Below are positions 42,830-50,857 of a stretch of DNA of 56,947 nucleotides, one piece after another. The notes beneath the pieces were generated by a model. That model saw only the letters and a list, made by a program, of their open reading frames with translations. It did not search any database and was not told the origin of the DNA. This DNA is from Mesorhizobium sp. SCN 65-20. Lineage in GTDB: Bacteria; Pseudomonadota; Alphaproteobacteria; Rhizobiales; Rhizobiaceae. The position numbers were made by a program, and so were the translations under genes. Where the stretch lies: positions 1-56,947 of the forward strand of contig MEEF01000009.1 of NCBI GenBank assembly GCA_001724355.1. Reading direction: 5' to 3'. Every line of letters begins with the position of its first letter. Position 1 is the first letter of the stretch.

Positions 42830-43364
42830 GCTGCTTCACGCCTTGGCGGTCGGTCTGGTCGGCGCGGGCATCGCGCATATCGTGATCCTGCTCCTGGTTC
42901 CCGCCTTTTCCGAGCGCGACGCCTGGTCTCGTCTCGCCATGGTCGCCGCGCCCAACAAGGTCGTGCGCCTCGACGCGGAGATCGGCGGGGCACCCGTGGT
43001 CAAGGCTCTGGATCCGCTGTTCTTCGAAGCAGCGTGTCGCTTCGAGCTCTCGGACGGGGTCGTCCGCATCAACAATGCGGGAAAGGTGCCGTACTGGTCG
43101 GCATCGGTCTACGACCGCAGCGGGCAGAACGTCTACAATTTCAACGATCGGACCGCCACTGACGGCAATCTGGATTTCGTCGTGCTCACGCCGGCGCAGA
43201 TGATCGAACTGCGCAAGGGTCTCCCCGAGGAATTCGCCAAGTCCATCTTCGTGGAAACGCCGATCGATGAAGGCATCGTCGTCGTCCGCGCCTTCGTGCC
43301 GGACGCAAGCTGGAAGCCCGAGGTTTCGCGCTTCCTCGACGGCATCAGCTGCGAGATGCAGTAA
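42822..43364 (+). CDS. DUF1254 domain protein
   Basis: A 180-residue protein from ATG 42822, overlapping the end of the DUF1214 gene by 8 nt. One N-terminal helix (LLHALAVGLVGAGIAHIVIL), then RLAMVAAPNKVVRLDAEIGG and NAGKVPYWSASVYDRSGQNV, as in the short rhizobial DUF1254 proteins. The pair is probably membrane-anchored in the periplasm and acts together. No catalytic role is assigned. Confidence 0.88.
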   Translation: MRRLLHALAVGLVGAGIAHIVILLLVPAFSERDAWSRLAMVAAPNKVVRLDAEIGGAPVVKALDPLFFEAACRFELSDGVVRINNAGKVPYWSASVYDRSGQNVYNFNDRTATDGNLDFVVLTPAQMIELRKGLPEEFAKSIFVETPIDEGIVVVRAFVPDASWKPEVSRFLDGISCEMQ

Positions 43365-43374
43365 GCGCCAACTG

Positions 43375-43569
43375 CTACCGCTGCGGCGACAACTCGTGTG
43401 TCCGGGATTTATTGTCGCGCTCTGGACGTTCGCCGGAGTCTTGGCGCGTGGCCCTCGCCCGCTCGTAGCGGACACCCGGAAAAATGATGATCGATGCCGA
43501 GGTCTCGACCGCACGCAGGGTCCGGCTGCCTTTCCCCCGGCGCGGCATGAAGTGCACAACGCTGCCCAT
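43375..43569 (-). CDS. Small conserved-type hypothetical protein
   Basis: A 64-residue protein from ATG 43569 (MGSVVHFMPRRGKGSRTLR). The segment TSASIIIFPGVRYERAR resembles the short rhizobial proteins with an x-IIFFPGVRYER core. The rest is basic and low-complexity. It converges on the DUF1254 gene with a 10-nt gap. Function unknown; moderate confidence that it is a gene. Confidence 0.55.
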   Translation of the reverse strand: MGSVVHFMPRRGKGSRTLRAVETSASIIIFPGVRYERARATRQDSGERPERDNKSRTHELSPQR

Positions 43570-43761
43570 GGTTCGCGATTCCCCTCTCGGTTGCACCGGA
43601 GCAAGCACGCAACGCCTCCGCATCGATAACGCCACCAGACAGTTAATAGTGCGCTAACAAATCGCCGCTAAGTTTATGTTCATCTTCGGGATTTTCGCGG
43701 GAGGCACGGGGTCTTCCGGTCGCCCCGAAGCAAGCTCGAGTTGTGTCAGGCGTATCCGTTC

Positions 43762-44760
43762 GTGTCAGCATCGGACTTCAGGCAAATCGCGATCGGCCGC
43801 GAAGCGGGAAAGCCGGAGCGGCTCTTCAGGGCAGCCGTATCCGCATTCTGCGCCCTGCCGCGGCCGTCCCGACGCGAGATAGCGCAACTCGAGGACCTCA
43901 CGCTTCCGCTCTTCGACAAGGTATCGGTCGATGCCCGCCGGTTCGTAGCCGCTGCGCTGTCGGACAGCGAACATGCACCACTCGGCCTCGTCAGGCGGCT
44001 GTGCGACGAAAGCGTTGACATCGCAGCCCCCTTGCTGATCCGCTCGCCGCTGCTCTCCGACGTGGCCCTGATCGCGCTGATCGGCCGCCATGGCCTGCCG
44101 CATGCCCGTGCGATCGCTCGTCGCCCCAATCTCAACCAGGCCATTGCGGACCTGATCCGAGTTCTCGAACGGCCGCGCCTCGTCCAGCCGGAGACCATGC
44201 CGCGCGACGGCTCCAAGACGATGCCCGCCACATCACGTATTCCCACCACAGCTGTGTCCGACGACCAGACCCCATCGCCCGGCGAGGCGGCGGAAAATGT
44301 TCGGCGCAGGCTGCGCGCCATGATGGCGCCCAATGCCGAGCGGCCGATCCCTGCGCAACCGGGCCTGCCCGCCTACGCACGGCTCAAGACGACCGCCCTG
44401 ACCGGCAACAACGCCTTCTTTCAGACGGCTCTCGCCGACGCATTGGACATCGACTTCCGCACGGCGCGATCGATCACGGACAAGGGCGGATACTCGTCGC
44501 TCATCGATGCTCTGAAGGCACTGGACCTCCCGGAGGAGCAGGCCTTCCTGCTGGCGGCAACGGTGTTCCCCGGCCACTTCGGCAACGCCGAGGCGGTCAG
44601 GTTGTTCCTGGAACGCTACAGGCTCCTCCATCGCGACGTCGCGCTGGACAAGGTGCGGGAGTGGAAGGCTACCTCGCTTGGCGCCCGTGTCCGTGCCAAC
44701 GAAGCCCCTCGCCGCTCGTCGCAAGGCGCACCGAGCGACGATCACCTCAAGGCGTCGTAA
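43762..44760 (+). CDS. DUF2336 domain protein
   Basis: About 332 residues from a GTG at 43762 (VSASDFRQIAIGREAGKPER); a TTG at 43741 is an alternative. The HEAT-like DUF2336 pattern appears in LVRRLCDESVDIAAPLLIRS, then PLLSDVALIALIGRHGLPHA and AIARRPNLNQAIADLI. A proline-rich linker (about 150-190) leads to a second alpha-helical domain (FFQTALADALDIDFRTARSI). Family function is not established. Its last 14 nt overlap the convergent DUF1491 gene. Confidence 0.85.
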   Translation: MSASDFRQIAIGREAGKPERLFRAAVSAFCALPRPSRREIAQLEDLTLPLFDKVSVDARRFVAAALSDSEHAPLGLVRRLCDESVDIAAPLLIRSPLLSDVALIALIGRHGLPHARAIARRPNLNQAIADLIRVLERPRLVQPETMPRDGSKTMPATSRIPTTAVSDDQTPSPGEAAENVRRRLRAMMAPNAERPIPAQPGLPAYARLKTTALTGNNAFFQTALADALDIDFRTARSITDKGGYSSLIDALKALDLPEEQAFLLAATVFPGHFGNAEAVRLFLERYRLLHRDVALDKVREWKATSLGARVRANEAPRRSSQGAPSDDHLKAS

Positions 44761-45094
44761 GCGCCACAAGGTCCCGCAGCGGACGGCTGCCGGCCTCGAC
44801 CTCCACCACCCAGATGTCGGGATCGAAACGACGTTCGCGGTCGAGCCGCTTGTCGATCAGTTCGGCGTCGTCACTGCTTTCGACAAGACTGAACTGGCGC
44901 TCGTCGGGCTTGGCCGAATCGTAGCTCGTTTGCGGCGCCGGTCCGTATAGGTCGACGTTGCCCAGCCGGTCGCGGCACAGGATGAACACCGCCCCGGCCT
45001 CCGTCGCTCCACGGCTGAGCACTGCCCCGAAGCCGCCGTCAGAGAACACCCTGCGGAGCAGGGCTGATACCCAGAAATCGGTGGTTACGCGCAT
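44747..45094 (-). CDS. DUF1491 family protein
   Basis: A 115-residue cytoplasmic protein. VTTDFWVSALLRRVFSDGGF, then GAVFILCRDRLGNVDLYGPA, and RFDPDIWVVEVEAG form the DUF1491 signature common in alphaproteobacteria. No function is known. It is the last gene of a minus-strand group with the peptidoglycan-binding protein and DivJ-like kinase genes (69-nt gap upstream), and it overlaps the convergent DUF2336 gene by 14 nt. Confidence 0.88.
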   Translation of the reverse strand: MRVTTDFWVSALLRRVFSDGGFGAVLSRGATEAGAVFILCRDRLGNVDLYGPAPQTSYDSAKPDERQFSLVESSDDAELIDKRLDRERRFDPDIWVVEVEAGSRPLRDLVALTTP

Positions 45095-45163
45095 TGGCCG
45101 TTCGGTCTCTCTGTTGAACCCGGCCTCTATAACCGCTTCGACGCAGCGCGCACAGCCGAAGGA

Positions 45164-45961
45164 TCAGTTCACGAGACCGATCTCGCGCATCTTCAGGTAG
45201 ACCTGCTGATCGGGCTCGCCGGTCTCGGGCAGGCCGAAGAGCGCCTGGAACTCCCGGATGGCCGCCTTCGTGCGCCCGCCGATCACGCCATCGATCTCGA
45301 TACCGTCATTGCCGAACGCCTTCAGCCCCGCCTGGATTTTCATCGTGCGCGCCGACAGGCTGGTATCAGGCCCTGGCTCGGTACGGGCAGGTGCAGGCGC
45401 TTGAGGCTGCACGGGCCGCCGCGGCGGTGCGGACACCGCCTCGGCACGCGGCGTCGGCCTTGGCGTGATCCCGGATGTGGTTTCGACCGCACCCAGTTGC
45501 TCCAGCAGCTTATGGTCGATCGTCCCGGTCACGGCCAGCCCGACCTTGCTCTGGTAGGCCTCGACCGCCTTGCGCGTGTTGGGTCCGTTCAAGCCGTCGA
45601 CATCGCCGTCATAGAAGTCGAGGTCCCGCAGGATGGACTGAACCTGTTCGACCTCCGGATCGCCTTGCGGCCGGACGGCTTCGGCCTGGGGCCGCTCGAT
45701 CTTGAAGGTGGTTTCCGGCATGTCGGGGTCCATGTCCGGGAACTCGACCACGTCGCGGGTCGAAAAGAAGGCCCCCTTGTGGGGATATGGCTGATACCAG
45801 AGCGCGTTGGCTGACACGTAGGACAATGCGACCAGGAATGCGGTCGAACCTCCGACCAGCACCGGATTGCGCGCGATCATGCCACCAAGCGCGAGAGCGC
45901 CGTCCTGCAGACGGCTTCTCTCCTCGACGTGACGCTTAGCCTGCCTTGCGGAGCGAGCCAT
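45164..45961 (-). CDS. Membrane-anchored protein with two peptidoglycan-binding domains
   Basis: A 265-residue protein. A basic cytoplasmic N-terminus is followed by a membrane helix (about 28-52). Two PG_binding_1 domains follow: about 100-160 (VQSILRDLDFYDGDVDGLNG, then TRKAVEAYQSKVGL) and 205-262 (IQAGLKAFGNDGIEIDGVIG, then TKAAIREFQALFGL), separated by a Pro/Ala-rich linker. It probably tethers the inner membrane to peptidoglycan. The gene overlaps the kinase gene by 26 nt, so the two are co-expressed. Confidence 0.9.
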   Translation of the reverse strand: MARSARQAKRHVEERSRLQDGALALGGMIARNPVLVGGSTAFLVALSYVSANALWYQPYPHKGAFFSTRDVVEFPDMDPDMPETTFKIERPQAEAVRPQGDPEVEQVQSILRDLDFYDGDVDGLNGPNTRKAVEAYQSKVGLAVTGTIDHKLLEQLGAVETTSGITPRPTPRAEAVSAPPRRPVQPQAPAPARTEPGPDTSLSARTMKIQAGLKAFGNDGIEIDGVIGGRTKAAIREFQALFGLPETGEPDQQVYLKMREIGLVN

Positions 45962-47714
45962 CGCGCATCTCCTTGATCCTGCCTGCAGGCAAGCGCATCA
46001 GTTCGCCCCTGGTTGGCTCGGATTGGAGTGCCGGGCCGTCCACTGGCAGGCTGATGGTCACCTTGGTTCCTTCTTCCGGCGCGCTTTCGATGGACATGGT
46101 CCCCTCATGCAGCGCAACCAGGCCCTTGACCAGCGAAAGTCCGAGGCCAGTGCCTTCGAAGCGGCGCGTATAGTCGTTCTGGATCTGCATGAAAGGCGTG
46201 CCAAGGCGTGACAGGTGCTCCTCGGCGATGCCGATGCCGGTATCGGACACCCAGAAGTGCAACCGCGAGCCGAGCCGCTTGGCGCCGATTTCGACCTTGC
46301 CGCCATCGGGCGTGAACTTGACGGCGTTCGACACCAGATTGATCAGCATCTGCTGCACGGCGCGGCGATCCGCCTTCACCTCGCCCGTGCCTATGGCCAC
46401 GTCGATGGAGATGCTCAGTGCCTTTGCCTCGGCCTGAAGCGCCATCATTGAAGCACACATGTCCACTGCATCACGGAAGCGGAACGGCTCGGGATTGATC
46501 GCGTAGCAGCCGGATTCGATCTTCGAGACGTCCAGGATCGAATTCACCACGTCGAGCAGGTGCTGGCCCGAGTCGCGGACGATCCCGACATATTCCTTCT
46601 GGCGCGGTTCCTGGAACGGGCCGAACATCTCGTGCAGCAGCATGTCCGAGAAGCCGATGATGGCGTTGAGCGGTGTCCGCAGCTCGTGGCTGACGGCTGC
46701 CAGGAAGTTGCTCTTGGCCATCTCGGCAGCTTTCGCCGCATCGGCCGCGCGGGCGAGGCCGTCGCGCAGCTCGGCCACGGTGTCGTTCTCGCGAAGCATC
46801 GCGACGATCGCGCCGCCCGGCTCCCTCATCAATTCGAGCGCGAATGGCTGGAAATTGTCGCCAGCCTGCTCCTCGTTGCGGCGAGGCAACCTGAGACGCA
46901 TCTCCACGCTGCGGATATCCGCTCCTTCGCGGATGTCGGCCAGCGCGCAGAGGTAGCCAACGCGGTCGGCGATGTGGATGCGATCGAAGAAGGCCGTGCC
47001 AAACAGGAGTTCCGGCTGCAGCCTTAGCATGCTGCGCGCCCGGTCGGAAACTTCGACCACGTCGCCGCTGTCCTCGATGCGAAGCACGACCGCAGGGACG
47101 ATGGCCTCCAGCCCATCGGCGGCCTTGGCCTCCTGTGCGGGGACACCACGGCCGAGTAGATCGGTAGCGCGCATGAGAAGCGTCGCAGCCCACGCGATCG
47201 GCAGAAGCCAATGCCAGGCGGAAACCGCGGCCCCTTCAGCGAACGGCGATGCGTTGAGGAAAATCGCCAGTGCTACGGACGCGACGGCAGCGATTGCCCC
47301 GAGCGCAGCCGCCTTGCGGGTCCGCCAGGCCCAGGCCGCTTCCAACGGGAGCACTGCGAAGAGCATCGCCGCAGGCGACGTGAGCCCTCCCGCTGCCGCG
47401 ACGATCACTGCGACTGCGGCCGCAGCTACGGCCAGCGCGGCGACGCCGATCGCGGTGGCGCGCCCAGTGGCGGCCACCAGCAGGGCGGCGAGCCAGCTCA
47501 GGCCGAGAACAGCAAAGATGACGGCAAAGGTAGCAGCAGCCCCGATGTTGGCCGATACGAGCGTGACGCCCGCCCCCGCAATGAGGAACGGCGCGCCAAG
47601 CAGCAGGCCGACGAGGCGCCGCTGGCGCGGGCGCTCTGCTTCGGAGGCCGCGGGATGGACCAGACGGTCGCAGCCGCCGGCCACCGCGCCGGAAAACTCA
47701 CCGTATCTGGTCAT
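45936..47714 (-). CDS. DivJ-like multi-pass PAS sensor histidine kinase
   Basis: About 592 residues from ATG 47714 (MTRYGEFSGAVAGGC). The first 190 residues contain about six membrane helices with almost no periplasmic loops. A PAS-like domain follows (about 205-315), then HisKA with H343 in AVSHELRTPLNAIIGFSDM and HATPase_c (LINLVSNAVKFT, SDTGIGIAEE, GTGLGLSLVK). A polytopic N-terminus plus this HisKA type is the architecture of DivJ, the kinase of DivK/PleD that opposes PleC. Other PdhS-family members are possible, so no symbol is given. Confidence 0.7.
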   Translation of the reverse strand: MTRYGEFSGAVAGGCDRLVHPAASEAERPRQRRLVGLLLGAPFLIAGAGVTLVSANIGAAATFAVIFAVLGLSWLAALLVAATGRATAIGVAALAVAAAAVAVIVAAAGGLTSPAAMLFAVLPLEAAWAWRTRKAAALGAIAAVASVALAIFLNASPFAEGAAVSAWHWLLPIAWAATLLMRATDLLGRGVPAQEAKAADGLEAIVPAVVLRIEDSGDVVEVSDRARSMLRLQPELLFGTAFFDRIHIADRVGYLCALADIREGADIRSVEMRLRLPRRNEEQAGDNFQPFALELMREPGGAIVAMLRENDTVAELRDGLARAADAAKAAEMAKSNFLAAVSHELRTPLNAIIGFSDMLLHEMFGPFQEPRQKEYVGIVRDSGQHLLDVVNSILDVSKIESGCYAINPEPFRFRDAVDMCASMMALQAEAKALSISIDVAIGTGEVKADRRAVQQMLINLVSNAVKFTPDGGKVEIGAKRLGSRLHFWVSDTGIGIAEEHLSRLGTPFMQIQNDYTRRFEGTGLGLSLVKGLVALHEGTMSIESAPEEGTKVTISLPVDGPALQSEPTRGELMRLPAGRIKEMRDGSLRKAG

Positions 47715-48182
47715 GACAAAACTCAACGCTACGCACTCTTCCGTGGCTCGCTTTGCGGCTCTTCTTTGATTGGTCTCCAAAGTCGCACCGAGCTTTTAAT
47801 GAAGGGATAAAGCGAAACGACCAGACCCGCGGCACGAGGCAAATATCGGGATTGAGGCGGCTACATTCGAGAACAGTTGCTGCCATGGTAAACGGAGGGT
47901 TATGCGCCCGACGAGGCTCGAAGAATCGGCCGCAAGGCCGTCCAGACGCGGAGTGCTCGCGGTTAGACGATTTAAATCAAATGCTTACGTCTTCTGAGTA
48001 AAATCGCCGGGTATTGATGGTGTCGAGCCGCAATCGGAACCGTTAAACTTCGATGAAGAGCAACAACAAAATGCCGTCTATTGCCGCAAGCGCTCCTTTT
48101 CTGGTTGATGGCATGGTCGCCGCGACAAAGAGGCGACGCCGTGGCCAACCCGCGCGGCTCGCATGACTACGAGAGGCAATCG
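47715..48182. other. 468-bp divergent intergenic region
   Basis: Lies between the DivJ-like kinase (minus) and the DUF5330 gene (plus), so it must contain both promoters. A/T-rich around 47970-48080. A TTAA-N7-TGAA motif at 48043-48057 is one base from the CtrA box TTAA-N7-TTAA. No protein gene or structured RNA was recognised. Confidence 0.5.
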
Positions 48183-48530
48183 ATGGGCTTTCTGATCAGG
48201 GCGGCATTCTGGTTCTCGCTGGTGCTGCTGTTCCTGCCGCTGAGCACGGGCCCGGACGGCGAAACCCAGATCAGCCCGCTGCAGGCGCTGTTTGCCGCGC
48301 GCGAGGCGGTCGGCGACATTGCCGGCATTTGCGAGCGCAAGCCCGAAGTCTGCGAGACCGGCAGGGCCGCGATGCAGACCATCGGCGTCAGGGCACGCGA
48401 GAGCGCCCGGATCGCCTATGAGGTGCTCGACCAGCAGTTCGGCAAGCCCGATACGGAAACCTCGACCGGCAGCGTTCCGGCCGTGGACCAGGACGACCTT
48501 CCCGCCGAACCGGCGCAGCCGGCCCACTGA
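48183..48530 (+). CDS. DUF5330 domain protein
   Basis: A 115-residue protein from ATG 48183 behind AGAGG; the longer frame from 48081 has no ribosome site. An N-terminal helix (MGFLIRAAFWFSLVLLFLP) acts as signal or anchor. Then SPLQALFAAREAVGDIAGIC, and ERKPEVCETGRAAMQ, with two Cys, typical of the rhizobial DUF5330 family. Function unknown, probably periplasmic. Confidence 0.85.
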   Translation: MGFLIRAAFWFSLVLLFLPLSTGPDGETQISPLQALFAAREAVGDIAGICERKPEVCETGRAAMQTIGVRARESARIAYEVLDQQFGKPDTETSTGSVPAVDQDDLPAEPAQPAH

Positions 48531-48611
48531 TCGCCTCGAACAGCTTTCAGGCAGCTCCTTAGCGCGCTTTTTTGCGTGACGCATGGCGGGTCGGCCACTA
48601 TATCCACGGGT

Positions 48612-49037
48612 ATGACGACCTCGATCGACACAATCCGCGACGACTTCTCCTTCCTGGACGAATGGGAAGATCGCTACCGCTATGTCATCGAACTCGGCGA
48701 GGCGCTGCCCGAGTTTCCCGACAGCGCGCGCACGGATGCCAACAAGGTCCAGGGCTGCGTCAGCCAGGTCTGGCTAGTGACGCACCGCGAGAACGGCTCC
48801 GATCCCGTCATCCGGTTCCAGGGCGATTCCGATGCCCACATCGTGCGTGGCCTGGTGGCGATCATGCTTGCGCTGTTCTCCGGACGCCGCGCCAGCGAGA
48901 TCATGTCCACCGACGCCGAGGGCACGCTGAAATCGCTCGGGCTGAACGAACACCTGTCGCCGCAACGGGCGAACGGGCTGCGTTCGATGGTCAAGCGCAT
49001 CAAGCGCGACGCCGAGGCAGCGCTTCAGCCGGCCTGA
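48612..49037 (+). CDS. sufE: Cysteine desulfuration protein SufE
   Basis: A 141-residue protein of full SufE length, from ATG 48612. The sulfur-accepting Cys is C49 in NKVQGCVSQVWL, followed by GDSDAHIVRGLVAIMLALFS, and near the end NEHLSPQRANGLRSMV. SufE takes persulfide from SufS and enhances Fe-S cluster assembly. The stop is 4 nt from the convergent DUF6456 gene. Confidence 0.96.
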   Translation: MTTSIDTIRDDFSFLDEWEDRYRYVIELGEALPEFPDSARTDANKVQGCVSQVWLVTHRENGSDPVIRFQGDSDAHIVRGLVAIMLALFSGRRASEIMSTDAEGTLKSLGLNEHLSPQRANGLRSMVKRIKRDAEAALQPA

Positions 49038-49041
49038 TCCC

Positions 49042-49845
49042 CTACCCCAGCTTCGGACGATAGTCTGGCGCTCCCCAGTGCAGGACCTTGTGTTCGCGCG
49101 CGGCTCCCGATCCGGGATTGTAGTGCCGGGCAAGCATGCCAAGCGCCGACTTGAGCATGATCTTCGCCGAACGCACCGGCCAGCCGCGTTCGGTCTCCAC
49201 CAGTTCCAGCCCCTTCAGGAAGCAGCAGACGTCGATCAGCACGCCGGAAAGCTCCGGCCCCACGGCGTCGATGGCCCGGTCCACGCGCTGGCGGGCCGCA
49301 AGTGCTGTATCCGTCAGGTCCACCATCCCGCCACCATCGCCACGCCGGCCCGAAGCAACGCTCGCCACCCAGTTCGCACTCATCCGCGGCATTATCTGGC
49401 CGCGCGTGTAGTCGGAACGCAGGCGTTCGCCGGCGTTGAACTCGATCCTGCTCAGGAACGGCTCGCCGGCCTTGTTCCTGCGCCGGACCAGTTGTCCCAG
49501 GGGCGATTCCGACAGGTTGATCAGGGCAGCCTGCGGCCCGCTCGTCGTCTCGAGGACGATCGCCTCCACGTCCCGGTGCTGGCCCTGGAACATATCGCCT
49601 TCGATTGCCTGACGCCGGGCGGAACTGCGGCCGTCGGCAGTCAGGCGGACAAGGCCTGCCTTCCGCTCGACCAGACCCTCGCGGCCAAGCCTGGCCAACA
49701 CGCCGGCCTCCACGGCAACCCTGTCTCCCTGCTCGCTCTCGAGCACCACCTTGTCCGGCACTGCCGCCGGAGTGCAGTTGGCCGCCCCCTTCGCCAGCAG
49801 CTTCAGCACGCGCACCCGCGCCTTGGTAACATCATCAGCCATCAT
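49042..49845 (-). CDS. DUF6456 protein, candidate GafZ-type GTA regulator
   Basis: A 267-residue protein starting MMADDVTKARVRVLKLLAKG at ATG 49845, coupled to the stop of the preceding HTH gene (TGATG). Residues about 5-75 look like a winged HTH (VEAGVLARLGREGLVERKAG). The C-terminal DUF6456 region (about 120-265) contains ESPLGQLVRRRNKAGEPFLS, then GERLRSDYTRGQIMPRMSAN and GLELVETERGWPVRSAKIML. In Rhodobacter GafA is a fusion of a DnaA-like domain with a downstream part; in other alphaproteobacteria the two are separate proteins, GafY and GafZ, that activate GTA genes. The adjacency to a DnaA-like HTH gene fits GafZ. The symbol is left blank because homology was judged by eye. Confidence 0.75.
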   Translation of the reverse strand: MMADDVTKARVRVLKLLAKGAANCTPAAVPDKVVLESEQGDRVAVEAGVLARLGREGLVERKAGLVRLTADGRSSARRQAIEGDMFQGQHRDVEAIVLETTSGPQAALINLSESPLGQLVRRRNKAGEPFLSRIEFNAGERLRSDYTRGQIMPRMSANWVASVASGRRGDGGGMVDLTDTALAARQRVDRAIDAVGPELSGVLIDVCCFLKGLELVETERGWPVRSAKIMLKSALGMLARHYNPGSGAAREHKVLHWGAPDYRPKLG

Positions 49846-50270
49846 CAGCGCTCCAGCCTGTCGCGGAAAGCCGCGATCGCCACCCGCTCGGCCAGCGACA
49901 CGATCCGATCGAAGTCGGCATCGTCGCGCAGGTCCTCGACCATGTGGCAAGCGTAGAGCACCGTCGTGCGATCCCGGCCAAAGCCGCGGCCGACGTCGCG
50001 CATGCTGAACCGGAACACCACGTGTGCCACGTACATCGCGATCTGCCTCAGGCGGCTGATGTCGTTGCCGGTTCGGCCCACGCGCCGAAGCTCCTTGCTG
50101 GGCACCCCGAAGAGTGCGGCCATTAGTTCGATCACCGCATCGCAGCTTTCGACCACCTCGTCCCGGTGTCTTTCGGCGGCCAGATCGGTGGCATCGCAGT
50201 CCGACTGCATCGCGATTTCGCGAACCCTGACCTGCCGCTTGGCCAACACTGCCGATGTCGATCCCGCCAA
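49845..50270 (-). CDS. DnaA domain IV-like HTH protein, candidate GafY-type GTA activator
   Basis: A 141-residue protein from a TTG at 50270 behind AAGGGG; ATG 50210 is an alternative. Residues about 45-120 form a DnaA C-terminal-like fold, with the DnaA signature FGRDRTTVLYACH at 97-109 (DnaA has GRDHTTVLHA). There is no AAA+ domain, so it is not DnaA itself. GafA/GafY, the direct activators of GTA promoters, have just such a domain. It is immediately followed by the DUF6456 gene, as in split gafYZ. It probably activates the GTA operon 10 kb away (inference). Confidence 0.75.
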   Translation of the reverse strand: MAGSTSAVLAKRQVRVREIAMQSDCDATDLAAERHRDEVVESCDAVIELMAALFGVPSKELRRVGRTGNDISRLRQIAMYVAHVVFRFSMRDVGRGFGRDRTTVLYACHMVEDLRDDADFDRIVSLAERVAIAAFRDRLER

Positions 50271-50302
50271 ACTCGTTCCCCTTCGAAAGATAGGAATAAG
50301 TT

Positions 50303-50331
50303 CTTATATCGCCGAGTGCGGAAGGTGTGAA
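50303..50331 (-). promoter_or_regulatory. Promoter of the gafYZ-like pair with palindrome over the -10 box
   Basis: On the minus strand TTCACA (50331-50326), 17-nt spacer and TATAAG (50308-50303). A perfect 5-bp-arm palindrome ATAAG-TT-CTTAT (50296-50307) covers most of the -10 box and the likely start point. A dimeric repressor there would silence the pair. The rest of the 214-bp divergent gap is A/T-rich and shows nothing else. Confidence 0.5.
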
Positions 50332-50484
50332 CAAAAAACGAACGAAGATTCATATGCCAATTTTTCAACCGACTGGAATCATTGCCGTTTTTCTTGAAGG
50401 TCGACAAAATTCGTCGCGAGTTTCTCCCCACCTCCGCAACCCGCCGCATCCTGTTTTCATCAGGATCGTGAGGAACAGGCGAAA

Positions 50485-50841
50485 ATGCGGGACTTTTCCA
50501 GGGAGATTGCAGCGTTCAGGCAATCCAGGCATGCCGAGTTGGCTGACGCCCGACAGAGGGCGGCGCTGCAGATCTGCTGCGGGATAGAGCTGACCGATGC
50601 ACTGTCGGGCGGTGCAACGGCAACACTGGCGCTGCTAAAACGCCTTGAACGCGCCATCGAGCGCGAAAGGCTGAAGGGCGTCAATCGCCACTGGAGCTAC
50701 GACCTCAACCGCCACATCGCGCTCAAGCAGGTGCGCGACCGCCTTAAGGGCGTCTCGCCGCTCGAGCCGTCGCGCATCACACTCCGGCCGCGACGCCGTC
50801 GGCCGAAAAGCGGAACGGCGCCCGAAGGCGCCGCTCAGTGA
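50485..50841 (+). CDS. Conserved-type cytoplasmic hypothetical protein
   Basis: A 118-residue, helix-rich, basic protein (MRDFSREIAAFRQSRHAELA). Middle block GGATATLALLKRLERAIERE, then GVNRHWSYDLNRHIALKQVR; C-terminal tail RRRRPKSGTAPEGA. I recognise no domain. It is divergent from the gafY-like gene and shares its upstream region, and converges on mucR. It has a plausible ribosome site (GAGGAAC). Similar proteins seem common in rhizobia. Confidence 0.75.
   Translation: MRDFSREIAAFRQSRHAELADARQRAALQICCGIELTDALSGGATATLALLKRLERAIERERLKGVNRHWSYDLNRHIALKQVRDRLKGVSPLEPSRITLRPRRRRPKSGTAPEGAAQ
50816..50833 (-). terminator. Probable terminator of mucR
   Basis: On the minus strand CGGCGCC pairs perfectly with GGCGCCG around a TTCG tetraloop, followed after a few bases by CTTTT. 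It lies 24 nt after the mucR stop, inside the 3' end of the convergent hypothetical gene. Confidence 0.5.
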
Positions 50842-50857
50842 CATGGGGAACGGGGCG

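Noticed and set aside
49845..50270. Replication initiator DnaA or an origin
   Set aside because: Only the DNA-binding domain is present; no AAA+ domain, and no cluster of DnaA boxes was seen nearby.
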